DNA from: Treponema sp.
GTDB lineage: Bacteria > Spirochaetota > Spirochaetia > Treponematales > Treponemataceae
Direction of reading: 5' to 3'
NCBI GenBank assembly: GCA_016287815.1
Contig: JAEEWW010000010.1
Coordinates: forward strand, 1-44,899
DNA length: 44,899 nucleotides
Part shown: one piece after another, positions 23,558-32,274 of the stretch
Position numbering within the stretch: position 1 is the first letter of the stretch
Layout: every line of letters begins with the position of its first letter
Translations under genes and position numbers: made by a program
The notes under the pieces: model-generated
Seen by the model: the letters and a program-made list of their open reading frames with translations, nothing else
What the model was told of the DNA's origin: nothing
Databases searched by the model: none

Positions 23558-24531
23558 TACTGCCACCCCAAAACATCAAAGTCTGCAATGTTTTCTTTGG
23601 TTATAAGCTCTACAGGTATAGTTATCCGGTGCTCAACAGGATTTCCTGAAAGATATTCATAAGCCGTTTCTGCTGCTTTTTTACCCATTATTTTAGGGAA
23701 CTGGGCTGAACTGCCTGCCATCAGCGAATGAGCAATCATCTGTTTGCCCGTAGGTGAACCGTCTATCCCATAAACAAGAATATCTTTATCCAAATGATTT
23801 TTCTGTATTGCAGCCAGGGCACCAAGAGCCGCAGGATCATTTCCGCCAAAAACAATGTCAAAATCAAGTTTTAAGTCAATTATTTTCTGCATTTCAACCA
23901 TAGTCTGAGAAACCAGTGTTGTTCCCGAAGCAATATAGGCAATTTCATATTTGTATTTTAAGTGCGCAAGTGTATCCAGAAAGCCTTTTAACCTTTGCTG
24001 AGTAGAATCAATTCCCTTGTCATAAAGAATTACGATTTTGCTGGAATCTCGTTTGGAAGCTAAATCTTTTCCAATAAGAACCCCTGCATTATAATTGTCA
24101 GAAATAATTATGCTTACGGCAAGATCTTTATCATAAACGTCAGTATCAACTACAATATACGGAACATTTCTTTTAGTGCATTCTTCAATTGCAGGCTTAA
24201 TCGTATACCAGTCTACAGGATTAATAAAAATCAGGTTTACGCCTTCATCAAGCATATCCCTTATCTGAAGATTCTGTTTAGTCTGACTGTTAGCAGGGTC
24301 TCTTGTAATTAAAATATCCCCGTTTGATTCAACAATTTCTTCAATGGCTGAGTTTAAAATTTCAAAATACTCATTATCCATTGTCATATAAGTTGCACCG
24401 AATTTTCTGGGGACATGGCTTTTTGCTGAAGGGTATTTGGAAAGAAACATTAAAAACGAATGCAAAAGAATAAGAATTAGAAAAAGAGAAATAAAAAAGT
24501 ATACTGTCGTTTTTGAAAACTTTTCTTTCAC
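23557..24531 (-). CDS. Membrane-tethered RbsB-like sugar-binding protein (sensor component candidate)
   Basis: This 324-residue protein starts with a long hydrophobic segment (about 10-31) with no lipobox and no good cleavage site, then a complete type I sugar-binding fold. It has ITRDPANSQTKQ, IFINPVDW, ISDNYNAGVLIGKDLAS, FGGNDPAALGALAA, YGIDGSPTG and a terminal VLGWQ. These blocks match the importer's soluble binding protein at 19151-20101, so the two should bind related ligands. It overlaps the kinase start by one base (TAATG). This resembles XylFII of the clostridial XylFII-LytS sugar sensor, where a tethered binding protein signals to a kinase, but here the kinase is of another family. 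The sensing role is inference from anchor, paralogy and coupling. Confidence 0.87.
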   Translation of the reverse strand: MKEKFSKTTVYFFISLFLILILLHSFLMFLSKYPSAKSHVPRKFGATYMTMDNEYFEILNSAIEEIVESNGDILITRDPANSQTKQNLQIRDMLDEGVNLIFINPVDWYTIKPAIEECTKRNVPYIVVDTDVYDKDLAVSIIISDNYNAGVLIGKDLASKRDSSKIVILYDKGIDSTQQRLKGFLDTLAHLKYKYEIAYIASGTTLVSQTMVEMQKIIDLKLDFDIVFGGNDPAALGALAAIQKNHLDKDILVYGIDGSPTGKQMIAHSLMAGSSAQFPKIMGKKAAETAYEYLSGNPVEHRITIPVELITKENIADFDVLGWQ

Positions 24532-24552
24532 TTTACTATCCTGAAAATCAAA

Positions 24553-25098
24553 CTAAAAACAATATTCTTTCAGTTCACAGTTCTTTATCGAATAGCTTGA
24601 AAACTCTTCATTATCGATATCAAAAAAATACGTGTGAATAATTCTTGCAACGCCGCCGTGGGTAATTAAAAGATATGTTTTATCATCTTGAATGTTCTTT
24701 AACTCGTCTAAAAGGTTGTACACCCTCTGGGCAATTCTAAGCATACTTTCACCGTTTTCATAAGAATATGCCATCTGCTGTTTTGCAAGGTGAAACTCTT
24801 TTCCACCGCGATGACTTACCCAGCCTTCATATTTGCCGAAATTCTGTTCAATAAGCCGCTGCTCAATTTTTAAAGGAATTCCTGTCTGGTCAGAAACAAT
24901 CTGTGCAGTTTTTGCTGCACGCATTAAAGGTGAATGCAAAATTAAATCAAAATGGATACCGGAATTTTTAATTGTTTCTGCAAGGCTGTTAGCCTGTTGT
25001 ATGCCTGTTTCATTAAGCGGAATATCCGTAATCCCCTGAACTTTTGGAACAAGATTCCAGTCTGTCTGACCGTGTCTGGAAATATATATTTTTTTCAT
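24553..25098 (-). CDS. Histidine-phosphatase (phosphoglycerate-mutase-like) family protein
   Basis: The 181-residue protein has the catalytic RHGQTDWN with H9, the second Arg/Glu region (SPLMRAAKTA and EQNFGKYEG), and the second catalytic His in LLITHGGVARI. This is the branch-1 histidine phosphatase fold, which covers cofactor-dependent phosphoglycerate mutases, alpha-ribazole phosphatase and broad sugar phosphatases. The length suggests a phosphatase rather than a classical mutase. It lies 21 bases before the tethered RbsB-like gene and might belong to the sugar locus, for example as a sugar-phosphate phosphatase, but it could equally be the end of the upstream cell-shape operon. Confidence 0.85.
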   Translation of the reverse strand: MKKIYISRHGQTDWNLVPKVQGITDIPLNETGIQQANSLAETIKNSGIHFDLILHSPLMRAAKTAQIVSDQTGIPLKIEQRLIEQNFGKYEGWVSHRGGKEFHLAKQQMAYSYENGESMLRIAQRVYNLLDELKNIQDDKTYLLITHGGVARIIHTYFFDIDNEEFSSYSIKNCELKEYCF

Positions 25099-25151
25099 GG
25101 TATAAATTTAAATCAATTTCTTAATTTCTGCAATCTTGCAATACATAAAAA

Positions 25152-26471
25152 TTAAGTTTCCAGAAGATCAAGTTTTCTGAAATTGATACTCATTAAAATT
25201 CCTACACAAATCATAGCTGTCCAGAGAGAAGAACCGCCATACGAAAGGAAAAGCAAAGGAATTCCTGTAATAGGCATAATTCCCATAACCATTCCAACAT
25301 TTACTACAAAGTGAAAGAAAAACATGCCTAAAATGCCGGCAGCAATGTAATAACCGAAAACATTTTTGGTTGCCAGCATTATAAAAGTGATTCTAAGTAA
25401 AATTATAAGGTACAGAACAAAAACAATTACTCCGCCCACAAAGCCAAGCTCTTCAGATAAAATACTGAAAATAAAGTCCGTACTTTGCTGCGGCAAGAAC
25501 CGGTAATGACTTTGAGTTCCATTTAAAAATCCCCGGCCAAAAGGTCCTCCTGCACCGATTGCGATTTTAGACTGAATAATGTTCCAGCCGGAACCTAGAC
25601 GGTCACTTGTAGGATCAAGATAAACAATCAAACGTTTTAACTGGTAATCTTTAAGAACTTTTCCAAAGCCGTAAGAAGCAATTAAGGAAAGCGTTAAAGC
25701 AGAAAAAACAAATGCAACCCAGAAAAACTGTTTATTATGCTTAAAAAATATCATTCCTGCTATTCCAATGCACGAAATTACAGTCGTAGCAAAAATGATA
25801 AGAACTCTATAACGGAAATTAGTTAAAATCGAAACTACCTTATAGGTTTTATGAACAATTTCAGTCTGCCATACAGGAATCATGGTAAATACAATGCTTA
25901 AAGCACCTACCATTGTAAAATAAAGAATATATTTTAATGGAATTCCTGCAACAAAGCACATTACTATAAAAATCGGAATATAAACTGAAGCAGTTCCCAA
26001 ATCAGGCTGTAAAAGAATCAGCGCCATAGGCAGACACATTATGACAAGAGAAATTGCAAACCGTTTTTTAGGGTCTTCGTTTTTTGTCTGTTCAAAATAA
26101 TCTGCAAGAAAAATAATATAGGCTATTTTGCAGAATTCTGAAGGCTGAATTCCAAAACTTGCAAAACCAAGCCAGCTTCTTGCACCGTTTACATAACGTC
26201 CGAATAACTTTGTATAAATCAGCAGAAGAATAAAAAATCCAGCAATCCAGTTTAAAAATCTTTTGATTTTTCGGTAATCATATAATGAAACTGCAATCAT
26301 AAGGACAAGTCCTACAGATGCCCAGACTATCTGTTTTATATATTCATTTGTTACAAGTATTCCTTCAGAATTTATTCCGGAAGAATAAATAAACGAAATT
26401 CCCATGCAAACAAGAATCAATACACAGAAAAATAAAATATAATCAAATAGTCCAAAGAAATTAATTTTCAT
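25152..26471 (-). CDS. rodA: RodA, peptidoglycan glycosyltransferase of the elongation machinery (SEDS family)
   Basis: RodA polymerises lipid II into glycan strands during side-wall growth, working with the PBP2 encoded just upstream. The 439-residue protein has about ten membrane helices. It has family motifs IQPSEFCKIAYIIFLADYF, LLQPDLGTASVYIPIF, GSGWNIIQSKIAIGAGGPFGRGFLNGTQSHYRFLPQQSTDFIFSILSEELGF, and the closing PITGIPLLFLSYGGSS. It is somewhat longer than E. coli RodA, with an extra segment around residues 200-270 between helices. The gap to pbp2 is 20 bases, so they are one operon. Confidence 0.96.
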   Translation of the reverse strand: MKINFFGLFDYILFFCVLILVCMGISFIYSSGINSEGILVTNEYIKQIVWASVGLVLMIAVSLYDYRKIKRFLNWIAGFFILLLIYTKLFGRYVNGARSWLGFASFGIQPSEFCKIAYIIFLADYFEQTKNEDPKKRFAISLVIMCLPMALILLQPDLGTASVYIPIFIVMCFVAGIPLKYILYFTMVGALSIVFTMIPVWQTEIVHKTYKVVSILTNFRYRVLIIFATTVISCIGIAGMIFFKHNKQFFWVAFVFSALTLSLIASYGFGKVLKDYQLKRLIVYLDPTSDRLGSGWNIIQSKIAIGAGGPFGRGFLNGTQSHYRFLPQQSTDFIFSILSEELGFVGGVIVFVLYLIILLRITFIMLATKNVFGYYIAAGILGMFFFHFVVNVGMVMGIMPITGIPLLFLSYGGSSLWTAMICVGILMSINFRKLDLLET

Positions 26472-26491
26472 TTAATCAGTACCGTCCAAAA

Positions 26492-28354
26492 CTAATCCTG
26501 TCTGTTTTTTGGTTTTACAAGATATCTGAAGCCTAAAGCATCAACTGCTTCATCATAAGTTTGTTTTGCAAATATTCCCTGAAAAATAATATTTGTTGCA
26601 TAAGGTGCCCACCATTCCCAGCCGTTTACAGCTTCAACAATAACGGCAACAACAATACGGTCTTCTACAGGTCCGTCCCATGGGCCGTATGCAACCATCC
26701 ATGAATGCCATACTTTTTGCTTAACATCTGTAACTTCAGCCGTTCCTGTTTTTCCGGCTGTTTTTACAACCTTATTTGCCATAGGATATTTACCGGAACC
26801 ATCTGTAATTGTATAGCGCAGATTATCCTGCATTACAGGCCAGACTTCTTCCGGAATTGAATGAGAAGTTAAAAGAATTTCAGGTTTTGTTTCACTTATA
26901 ATTTCATCAGAAACAGGATCCCTTACTTCTTTTAAAAGATGAGGCTTATAAATTTTACCGCCGTTACTGACCATTGCAAGCATATTGGCCAGCTGCAAAG
27001 GCGTTACAAGCGTATACCCCTGCCCGATTGAAATTGCCATAGTATCGCCGCCCATCCATTTTTCATGATAACGGCGCTCTTTCCATTGGGCTGTAGGAAC
27101 AAAACCTGTGGCTCGGCTCGGCAAATCAATCTTAGTATCCTGTCCAAGGCCAAATTCCTTTGCATAGTAGGCAATACTGTCTACACCAAGATAATCCCTT
27201 CCGACTACCCAGAAATAAATATCACATGATTGGGCAAGAGCTTCCCTTAAATCAAGAAAACCATGCCCTGGTTCATCCTGCCAGCAGTGAAAAACGCGGC
27301 CGCCATAGCTCATGTTACCGCGACATTCAATTTTCTTATCAGGTGAAAAAGCACCTTCTGAAAGCAAGGCAGTTGACATAATTACCTTAAAAGTTGAAGC
27401 CGGCGGATAGGTTGCGTCAACCGCACGATTAAGCAGAGGATTATTTTCCGTCTGCATAAGTTTTATATATTCATTTGAAGAATTTTCTGTTGCAAAAATA
27501 TTCGAGTCAAAATACGGATAAGAAACCATAGAAAGAATTTCACCGGTTGCAGCCTTTAATACAACAGCTGCCCCTACACGTTCTCCCAGGGCCTTTTCTG
27601 CAAGAGTCTGAATTGTCTGATCGATAGTAAGAACAAGATTTTTACCGGATTTTGGAACTTCAACTATCGGGGTATCAGAAATGATTCTTCCGCGGACATC
27701 AACAGTCCGAAGTTCCCTTCCAGGAGTTCCCTGAAGCAAAGAATCATACTGTCTTTCTATTCCGGTTTTTCCTACAATACTGTTTGCCTTATACCCCTGA
27801 TTATACATAACGTTCATTTCTTCTTTGGTTATGTTTCCTACATATCCGATTATATGAGACAATGAACCGTTAAAAATATAGTTTCTGGTTGGTTTGCTAA
27901 CCCATGAAACCCCGGGCAAATCAGAACTGTTTTCTGCAATATTAGAAATAATAGAAAACGGTACATTCGACTTTACTTCTATTGTTGAAAACGATTTTCT
28001 GTTGCTGATTTTTGCGTCTATTTCTTTTTTATTGATTGAAAGAAAATGTGCCAGACGATTTGTAACCGTATCGTAAAGACTTGAAGGAATTTCTCCAGGT
28101 GTAATGTTAACCGCAAACGAGTCTGTATTAACAACAAGAGGCAAAGTATAGTTTCTGTCAAAAATTTCTCCTCGCTGGGCTGGAATCGTGCTTACCTGAC
28201 TTGAAATTGTTTTTGACTGAGAACGATATACATCTCCTTCGATTACCTGCATAATAAATAGTCTGGAAAAATAAACGGCAAAAGTTATGCCCAGAATAAT
28301 CCAAAGGATAAAGATAGTAAAAACTTTTGTTAACGGTCTGTTGTTTTCTATCAT
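26492..28354 (-). CDS. mrdA: Penicillin-binding protein 2 (elongation transpeptidase)
   Basis: The 620-residue class B penicillin-binding protein crosslinks peptidoglycan for cell elongation, partnered with RodA. A single membrane anchor (about 10-35) is followed by the PBP dimer domain (AQRGEIFDRN at 59-68, SLSHIIGYVG). The transpeptidase domain has the active-site serine S320 in PPASTFKV (SxxK), SCD at 376-378 as the SxN-type triad, and KTGTAEV. Its start overlaps the mreD stop by 4 bases and rodA follows after 20, the standard mre-mrd layout. Confidence 0.96.
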   Translation of the reverse strand: MIENNRPLTKVFTIFILWIILGITFAVYFSRLFIMQVIEGDVYRSQSKTISSQVSTIPAQRGEIFDRNYTLPLVVNTDSFAVNITPGEIPSSLYDTVTNRLAHFLSINKKEIDAKISNRKSFSTIEVKSNVPFSIISNIAENSSDLPGVSWVSKPTRNYIFNGSLSHIIGYVGNITKEEMNVMYNQGYKANSIVGKTGIERQYDSLLQGTPGRELRTVDVRGRIISDTPIVEVPKSGKNLVLTIDQTIQTLAEKALGERVGAAVVLKAATGEILSMVSYPYFDSNIFATENSSNEYIKLMQTENNPLLNRAVDATYPPASTFKVIMSTALLSEGAFSPDKKIECRGNMSYGGRVFHCWQDEPGHGFLDLREALAQSCDIYFWVVGRDYLGVDSIAYYAKEFGLGQDTKIDLPSRATGFVPTAQWKERRYHEKWMGGDTMAISIGQGYTLVTPLQLANMLAMVSNGGKIYKPHLLKEVRDPVSDEIISETKPEILLTSHSIPEEVWPVMQDNLRYTITDGSGKYPMANKVVKTAGKTGTAEVTDVKQKVWHSWMVAYGPWDGPVEDRIVVAVIVEAVNGWEWWAPYATNIIFQGIFAKQTYDEAVDALGFRYLVKPKNRQD

Positions 28355-28860
28355 AACACAGACCTGTCCATTTCAGGATAAATTGAATCAAACACTGATA
28401 AAAATTTAAATACCAGCGGAGCAAAAACCACATTCATTATAAGTTCAGATAAAAACAAAAATGAAAAAATACTGTAATTATTTATAATATTCGGATAGAA
28501 AAAAGAAATAAACGTCTGCAAAAAGCATTTTGCTACAGTACCTGTAAAGGCAATAATTACAGGCGGAATAAAACCTCGCGTATTAAAAGTTTTATAAAAA
28601 AAGCCTGAAACATAGCCTATAATCGTTCTAAGAAGACTGTTTAAGCCAAACGGACAACCGCTAAGAAAATCAATAATCAGTCCTGAAAAAAAACCGGATG
28701 TTACACCAATGGTTCTTCCATGTGTAAAAGAAATATACAGCAGAGTCAGCAGAATAAAATCCGGGATTGCAGGTAAAAACAATATATTAGAAAGTATAGC
28801 TGTTTCAAATAAGGCAAAGCCCATAAAAATGCTAGAAGCAACAAAAAAGTATTTTATCAT
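28351..28860 (-). CDS. mreD: Rod-shape determining protein MreD
   Basis: MreD is a small multi-span membrane protein of the elongasome. This 169-residue protein has about five hydrophobic segments and the recognisable FILLTLLYISFTHGRTIGVTSGFFSGLIIDFLSGCPFGLNSLLRTIIGY, the most conserved part of the family. It overlaps mreC and mrdA by 4 bases each (ATGA-type), so the three are translated in a coupled manner. Confidence 0.92.
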   Translation of the reverse strand: MIKYFFVASSIFMGFALFETAILSNILFLPAIPDFILLTLLYISFTHGRTIGVTSGFFSGLIIDFLSGCPFGLNSLLRTIIGYVSGFFYKTFNTRGFIPPVIIAFTGTVAKCFLQTFISFFYPNIINNYSIFSFLFLSELIMNVVFAPLVFKFLSVFDSIYPEMDRSVL

Positions 28861-29729
28861 TCTTCAACTTCCCTGTCGTTTGTTTCAGCCTGATTTATAA
28901 CAAGAACTTCTTCAAGCCGCATAAAATCAACTGCCGGAATTAAATCAATATTCAGCGATGAATCATAATCAACAACCGTGATTTTAGAAATTACACCAAT
29001 AGGTATATCGGGTATGTAATTGTCATTTTCACCGGAAGTAACTACAACATCGCCAAAATTCAAATCTTCAAGAACCCTTTTCCTGATATATTTTAACCTC
29101 AACGGACTGGAAAAAGAACCGTTACCGGAAACAAGACCAATATCCCTTGTATTTTGAATTCTTGCAGAAACAAAACATTTTAAGTCATAAACAGGCATAA
29201 TCTGGCTTGTATAATGCCCGACCATAACAACTTTTCCTACAATTCCGGGGTTTCCGTTTTGAATTGCAATAACGCTCATGTTCTTTTTAATTCCATGAAC
29301 GCTTCCACGGTCAATAGTTATTGCCGAATACATGTTTTCAATGTCAAAACTTATTATCCTTGCAGGAATGTTTTTTTGTTTTAATGAAACTGAATAATTA
29401 AGCAGGGCTTTTAAGCGTTCATTTTCCTTGCGGATTTCTGCATTAGAACGCTGCATGTATTCATAGTCTTTCAGTTTTTCTGTAAGTGCTTCATACTCTT
29501 CCCTTAAAGTGGCAATCTGCTTTACAGCATTTATATTAGTATCTGCAAAAGAAATAACATGATGCACGCCGTTTTCAAATGCAGAACAGATATTAAACCC
29601 TATCTGCTTGAAATTCAGTACAAAACTTTTAGAACTGAACGCAAGCATCATTCCTGAAAAGAGAAAAAAGATTATGAATAAAAATTCAGAAACACCTATG
29701 CGAAAAGAATGTGTTTTTTTTTCAGACAT
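28857..29729 (-). CDS. mreC: Rod-shape determining protein MreC
   Basis: The 290-residue protein has one N-terminal membrane helix (about 12-30), a coiled coil (about 60-108; VKQIATLREEYEALTEKL), and a periplasmic beta domain with IDRGSVHGIKKNMSVI, GIVGKVVMVGHYTSQIMPVYD and FGDVVVTSGENDNYIPDIPIGVI. All of this is typical of MreC, which links MreB to PBP2. It lies 12 bases after mreB and overlaps mreD by 4 bases. Confidence 0.95.
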   Translation of the reverse strand: MSEKKTHSFRIGVSEFLFIIFFLFSGMMLAFSSKSFVLNFKQIGFNICSAFENGVHHVISFADTNINAVKQIATLREEYEALTEKLKDYEYMQRSNAEIRKENERLKALLNYSVSLKQKNIPARIISFDIENMYSAITIDRGSVHGIKKNMSVIAIQNGNPGIVGKVVMVGHYTSQIMPVYDLKCFVSARIQNTRDIGLVSGNGSFSSPLRLKYIRKRVLEDLNFGDVVVTSGENDNYIPDIPIGVISKITVVDYDSSLNIDLIPAVDFMRLEEVLVINQAETNDREVEE

Positions 29730-29741
29730 GAATCAATGTCC

Positions 29742-30779
29742 CTATTCATTCAAATTGTCATAGATTGAACGGTCACCGGACATATCTTTGAATAATTCAA
29801 ATGCTTCGCCAGCGCCCATTGCAACACATTCCAGAGGTTTTTCTACAAGAATTACAGGAACTCCTGTTATTTTAGAAATTAATTTTGGAAGACCTTTAAG
29901 CATTGAGCCGCCGCCAGTCATAACAATTCCGCGTTCTACAATATCAGCGGCAAGTTCAGGAGGAGTCTGACCTAAAGAAGATTTTATTTCTTCGATGATT
30001 CTGTCTACAGGTTCTTTTAATGCTTCCCTAACTTCTGCGCTTGAAATTTCCAAAGGACGTGGAAGACCGGTAACAGCATCTGTACCTTTAATTTCCATTT
30101 TATCGGCGTTGGCAGAATCTGGAGCTGCATTTCCAATTTCAATCTTTAAGCGTTCAGCAGTCTGCTGACCAATAATAAGGTTATGAACATTTCTTATGTG
30201 TTTTACAATTGCTTCATCAAATTTGTCACCGCCTACACGGATTGAAGAAGTTATTACCATACCGCCCAAAGAAATAACACTTACTTCAGTTGTACCGCCG
30301 CCAATATCACATACCATGTGTCCGGCAGGTTCATAAATAGGAATTTCTGCTCCGATTGCTGCTGCAAGTGATTCTGCTATAACTTCAACTTCTTTGGCTC
30401 CAGACTTTAAAGCTGCTTCAATTACAGCACGGCGCTCAACTTCTGTAATACAGGAAGGAATACCGATTTTCATGCGCATTGATTTTATCAGTCTGTGCTT
30501 AGGCGTAATTTTATTGATAAAGTATTTGATCATCTTTTCGGTACTATCAATATCAGCAATAACACCATCGGCCAGAGGACGTATTGCAGTAATATTGCTT
30601 GGAGTTTTCCAAAGCATTCTCTTAGCTTCTGCACCTACGGCAACTACTCTTTTTGTACCTTTTTCTACAGCGATTACAGAAGGTTCATCAATAACAATCC
30701 CCTGTCCGCGAACATATATAAGAGTATTACAGGTTCCTAAATCAATACCTATATCAGTTGAAAATCTGTCGAAAAACAT
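29742..30779 (-). CDS. mreB: Rod-shape determining actin homologue MreB
   Basis: MreB forms membrane-bound filaments that steer wall synthesis. The 345-residue protein has the actin-type nucleotide site: phosphate-1 [14 protein letters not shown], phosphate-2 [17 protein letters not shown], and the adenosine motif [17 protein letters not shown] chose the ATG at 30779 because GGGAGGA sits 5 bases upstream. A GTG 12 bases earlier would start inside that ribosome binding site. The TPR gene ends 14 bases upstream, so mreB is probably co-transcribed with it. Confidence 0.97.
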   Translation of the reverse strand: MFFDRFSTDIGIDLGTCNTLIYVRGQGIVIDEPSVIAVEKGTKRVVAVGAEAKRMLWKTPSNITAIRPLADGVIADIDSTEKMIKYFINKITPKHRLIKSMRMKIGIPSCITEVERRAVIEAALKSGAKEVEVIAESLAAAIGAEIPIYEPAGHMVCDIGGGTTEVSVISLGGMVITSSIRVGGDKFDEAIVKHIRNVHNLIIGQQTAERLKIEIGNAAPDSANADKMEIKGTDAVTGLPRPLEISSAEVREALKEPVDRIIEEIKSSLGQTPPELAADIVERGIVMTGGGSMLKGLPKLISKITGVPVILVEKPLECVAMGAGEAFELFKDMSGDRSIYDNLNE

Positions 30780-30793
30780 TGTTCCTCCCACTT

Positions 30794-31753
30794 TTATTTA
30801 TAATCAGATATTTTTTTCAAAGCTTCAGGATGATTTATCTGTGCCCTTAAAGCCTTACGCCATTCGGCACGAGCTTTTACTAAATCTCCCTGCTTCTCAT
30901 ATATTACACCAAGTCCGTAATAAGCGTCAGCAGAATTTGCATTTTTTTCTAAAATTGTTTGAAATTCTTTTATTGCAGAAGCAAAATCGTTTTCTTCTGT
31001 GTAAATCTGCCCTAACAATAAATGACTTCGCAATACAAGGTTTTCATCATCATCCTGAGTTACAACCCTGAATAGATACTGTTTTGCAGCAGTAAACTGT
31101 CCTGCTTTTTTATACTGCTCTGCAATAGATAGTAAAAGAGAATCTGATTCCCGCACCAAAAGTGCTTCGGTAAATGAGGAAATACTTTCTGAAGTTTTTC
31201 CTAAAGCAGCATAACTTAAACCAAGATATTCATAAATATCATCAGATTTATAGCCGGAAGCCTTTGCGTCTTCCAGATACTGAACTACAAGGTCAGAATA
31301 ATAATAGTATGAAGAAATAGAATTCTTATAAAAATAGCACTTGCCAAGCATATACTTTAATTGAGGAACAAGTGACTTCCTTGCATTCTGCAAGGCAATT
31401 CTTAGATTAAAAATAGAATCGTCAAGATACTCTCGTGCAACAGAAGCATCTACCTGACTTACAGCAAGATAGAAACCAGAATATCCTTTAAAAGTTAAAG
31501 CAAGATTATTATATGGCTGCGTTTTTAATTTTTCTGAACAGATTTCATATACAGTACTATAGTCATTTTCTGCCCATTTTTTGTAAATATATGCGGATGA
31601 AACTTTATTTTTTTCAGGTGAATTAAAAAATCGTATTATAAAAACAGACAGAACTGCAAGAACAATCAGTATTCCCAAAGAAATAAAAAGCCGCGGTAAA
31701 AACCTGCTTTTTCTTCTGACTATTTCTCCTGTTTTTTTAGTTTTAAGCAACAT
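30794..31753 (-). CDS. Membrane-anchored TPR-repeat protein
   Basis: This 319-residue protein has a basic N-terminus, one membrane helix (about 17-43), and then helical repeats. At least four tetratricopeptide-like units are visible, for example [29 protein letters not shown] and [29 protein letters not shown]. TPRs are protein-binding scaffolds and no enzyme is suggested. It directly precedes mreB by 14 bases and starts only about 17 bases after the RNase P RNA, so it may join the shape operon; as I recall, treponemes keep a TPR gene here. AGGA lies 7 bases before the ATG. Confidence 0.85.
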   Translation of the reverse strand: MLLKTKKTGEIVRRKSRFLPRLFISLGILIVLAVLSVFIIRFFNSPEKNKVSSAYIYKKWAENDYSTVYEICSEKLKTQPYNNLALTFKGYSGFYLAVSQVDASVAREYLDDSIFNLRIALQNARKSLVPQLKYMLGKCYFYKNSISSYYYYSDLVVQYLEDAKASGYKSDDIYEYLGLSYAALGKTSESISSFTEALLVRESDSLLLSIAEQYKKAGQFTAAKQYLFRVVTQDDDENLVLRSHLLLGQIYTEENDFASAIKEFQTILEKNANSADAYYGLGVIYEKQGDLVKARAEWRKALRAQINHPEALKKISDYK

Positions 31754-31769
31754 ACAAATATCCTGAAAA

Positions 31770-32186
31770 AAACAGAAAGGACAATAAGCCGGGTTCTGTC
31801 ATCAACTAAAAAAGTTGACGTAATCATCTATCCAAAATACAGATTACCCTGTATCTTCAGCAGCCTACCCGCAGTATAACTGTCCGGAAAACATAACTGC
31901 TTATTTGGCTTTGCTCCAAATGAGGTTTACCAGCTGTTACTGTTACCAATAACAAAGGTGAGCTCTTACCTCGCCTTTTCACCCTTACCTGAATAAACAG
32001 GCGGTATATTTTCTGTGGCACTATCTGTCAAAAAAAGGATTATGCAAAAGCCTGTTTCCAGAGCGGATTACAATTACCTTTTTCTGCCCGGTTATTATCC
32101 GGCATTTTTTCCGGTGGAGCCCGGACTTTCCTCATGCCTTATGAATTTCATCACCCGTAAGGCAAGCGATTACATCCTTTCTGTTA
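31770..32186 (-). ncRNA. rnpB: RNase P RNA, bacterial class A
   Basis: This is the catalytic RNA that trims tRNA 5' ends. On the minus strand the conserved GAGGAAAGTCCGGGCTCC lies near 32135-32117, the central conserved GAAAAGGCGAGGTAAGAGC near 31983-31965, and the late AGAACCCGGCTTA near 31798-31786. The ends form P1: AACAGAAAGGA (32185-32175) pairs with TCCTTTCTGTT (31781-31771). The length of about 415 bases is right for type A. A plus-strand open frame across it (32015-32278) is spurious. Seven T follow P1 and may help termination, yet the TPR gene begins immediately after. Confidence 0.95.
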
Positions 32187-32194
32187 CTACTACT

Positions 32195-32223
32195 ATAATA
32201 AAAAAAACAAGGGAACGCAACAA
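32195..32223 (-). promoter_or_regulatory. Promoter of rnpB, overlapping the upstream terminator
   Basis: On the minus strand TTGTTG (32223-32218) and TATTAT (32200-32195) are exactly 17 bases apart. The predicted start, about 7 bases later, coincides with the 5' strand of P1. The -35 lies in the hairpin of the preceding gene's terminator and the spacer contains its T-run. Confidence 0.65.
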
Positions 32224-32240
32224 TTTTTGCGCTCCCTTGC
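32201..32240 (-). terminator. Intrinsic terminator of the acidic zinc-ribbon gene
   Basis: On the minus strand CAAGGGAGCGCAA pairs with TTGCGTTCCCTTG (one G-T wobble in 13), loop about 6 bases, followed by eight T. It lies about 35 bases after the stop at 32275. Confidence 0.88.
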
Positions 32241-32274
32241 CTTATGAAAAAAAGAACAATTATCTTTTTATAAA

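Noticed and set aside
30394..31071. Plus-strand open frame of 225 codons across mreB and the TPR gene
   Set aside because: It is antisense to two well-supported genes, has no family features, and runs over the mreB ribosome binding site.
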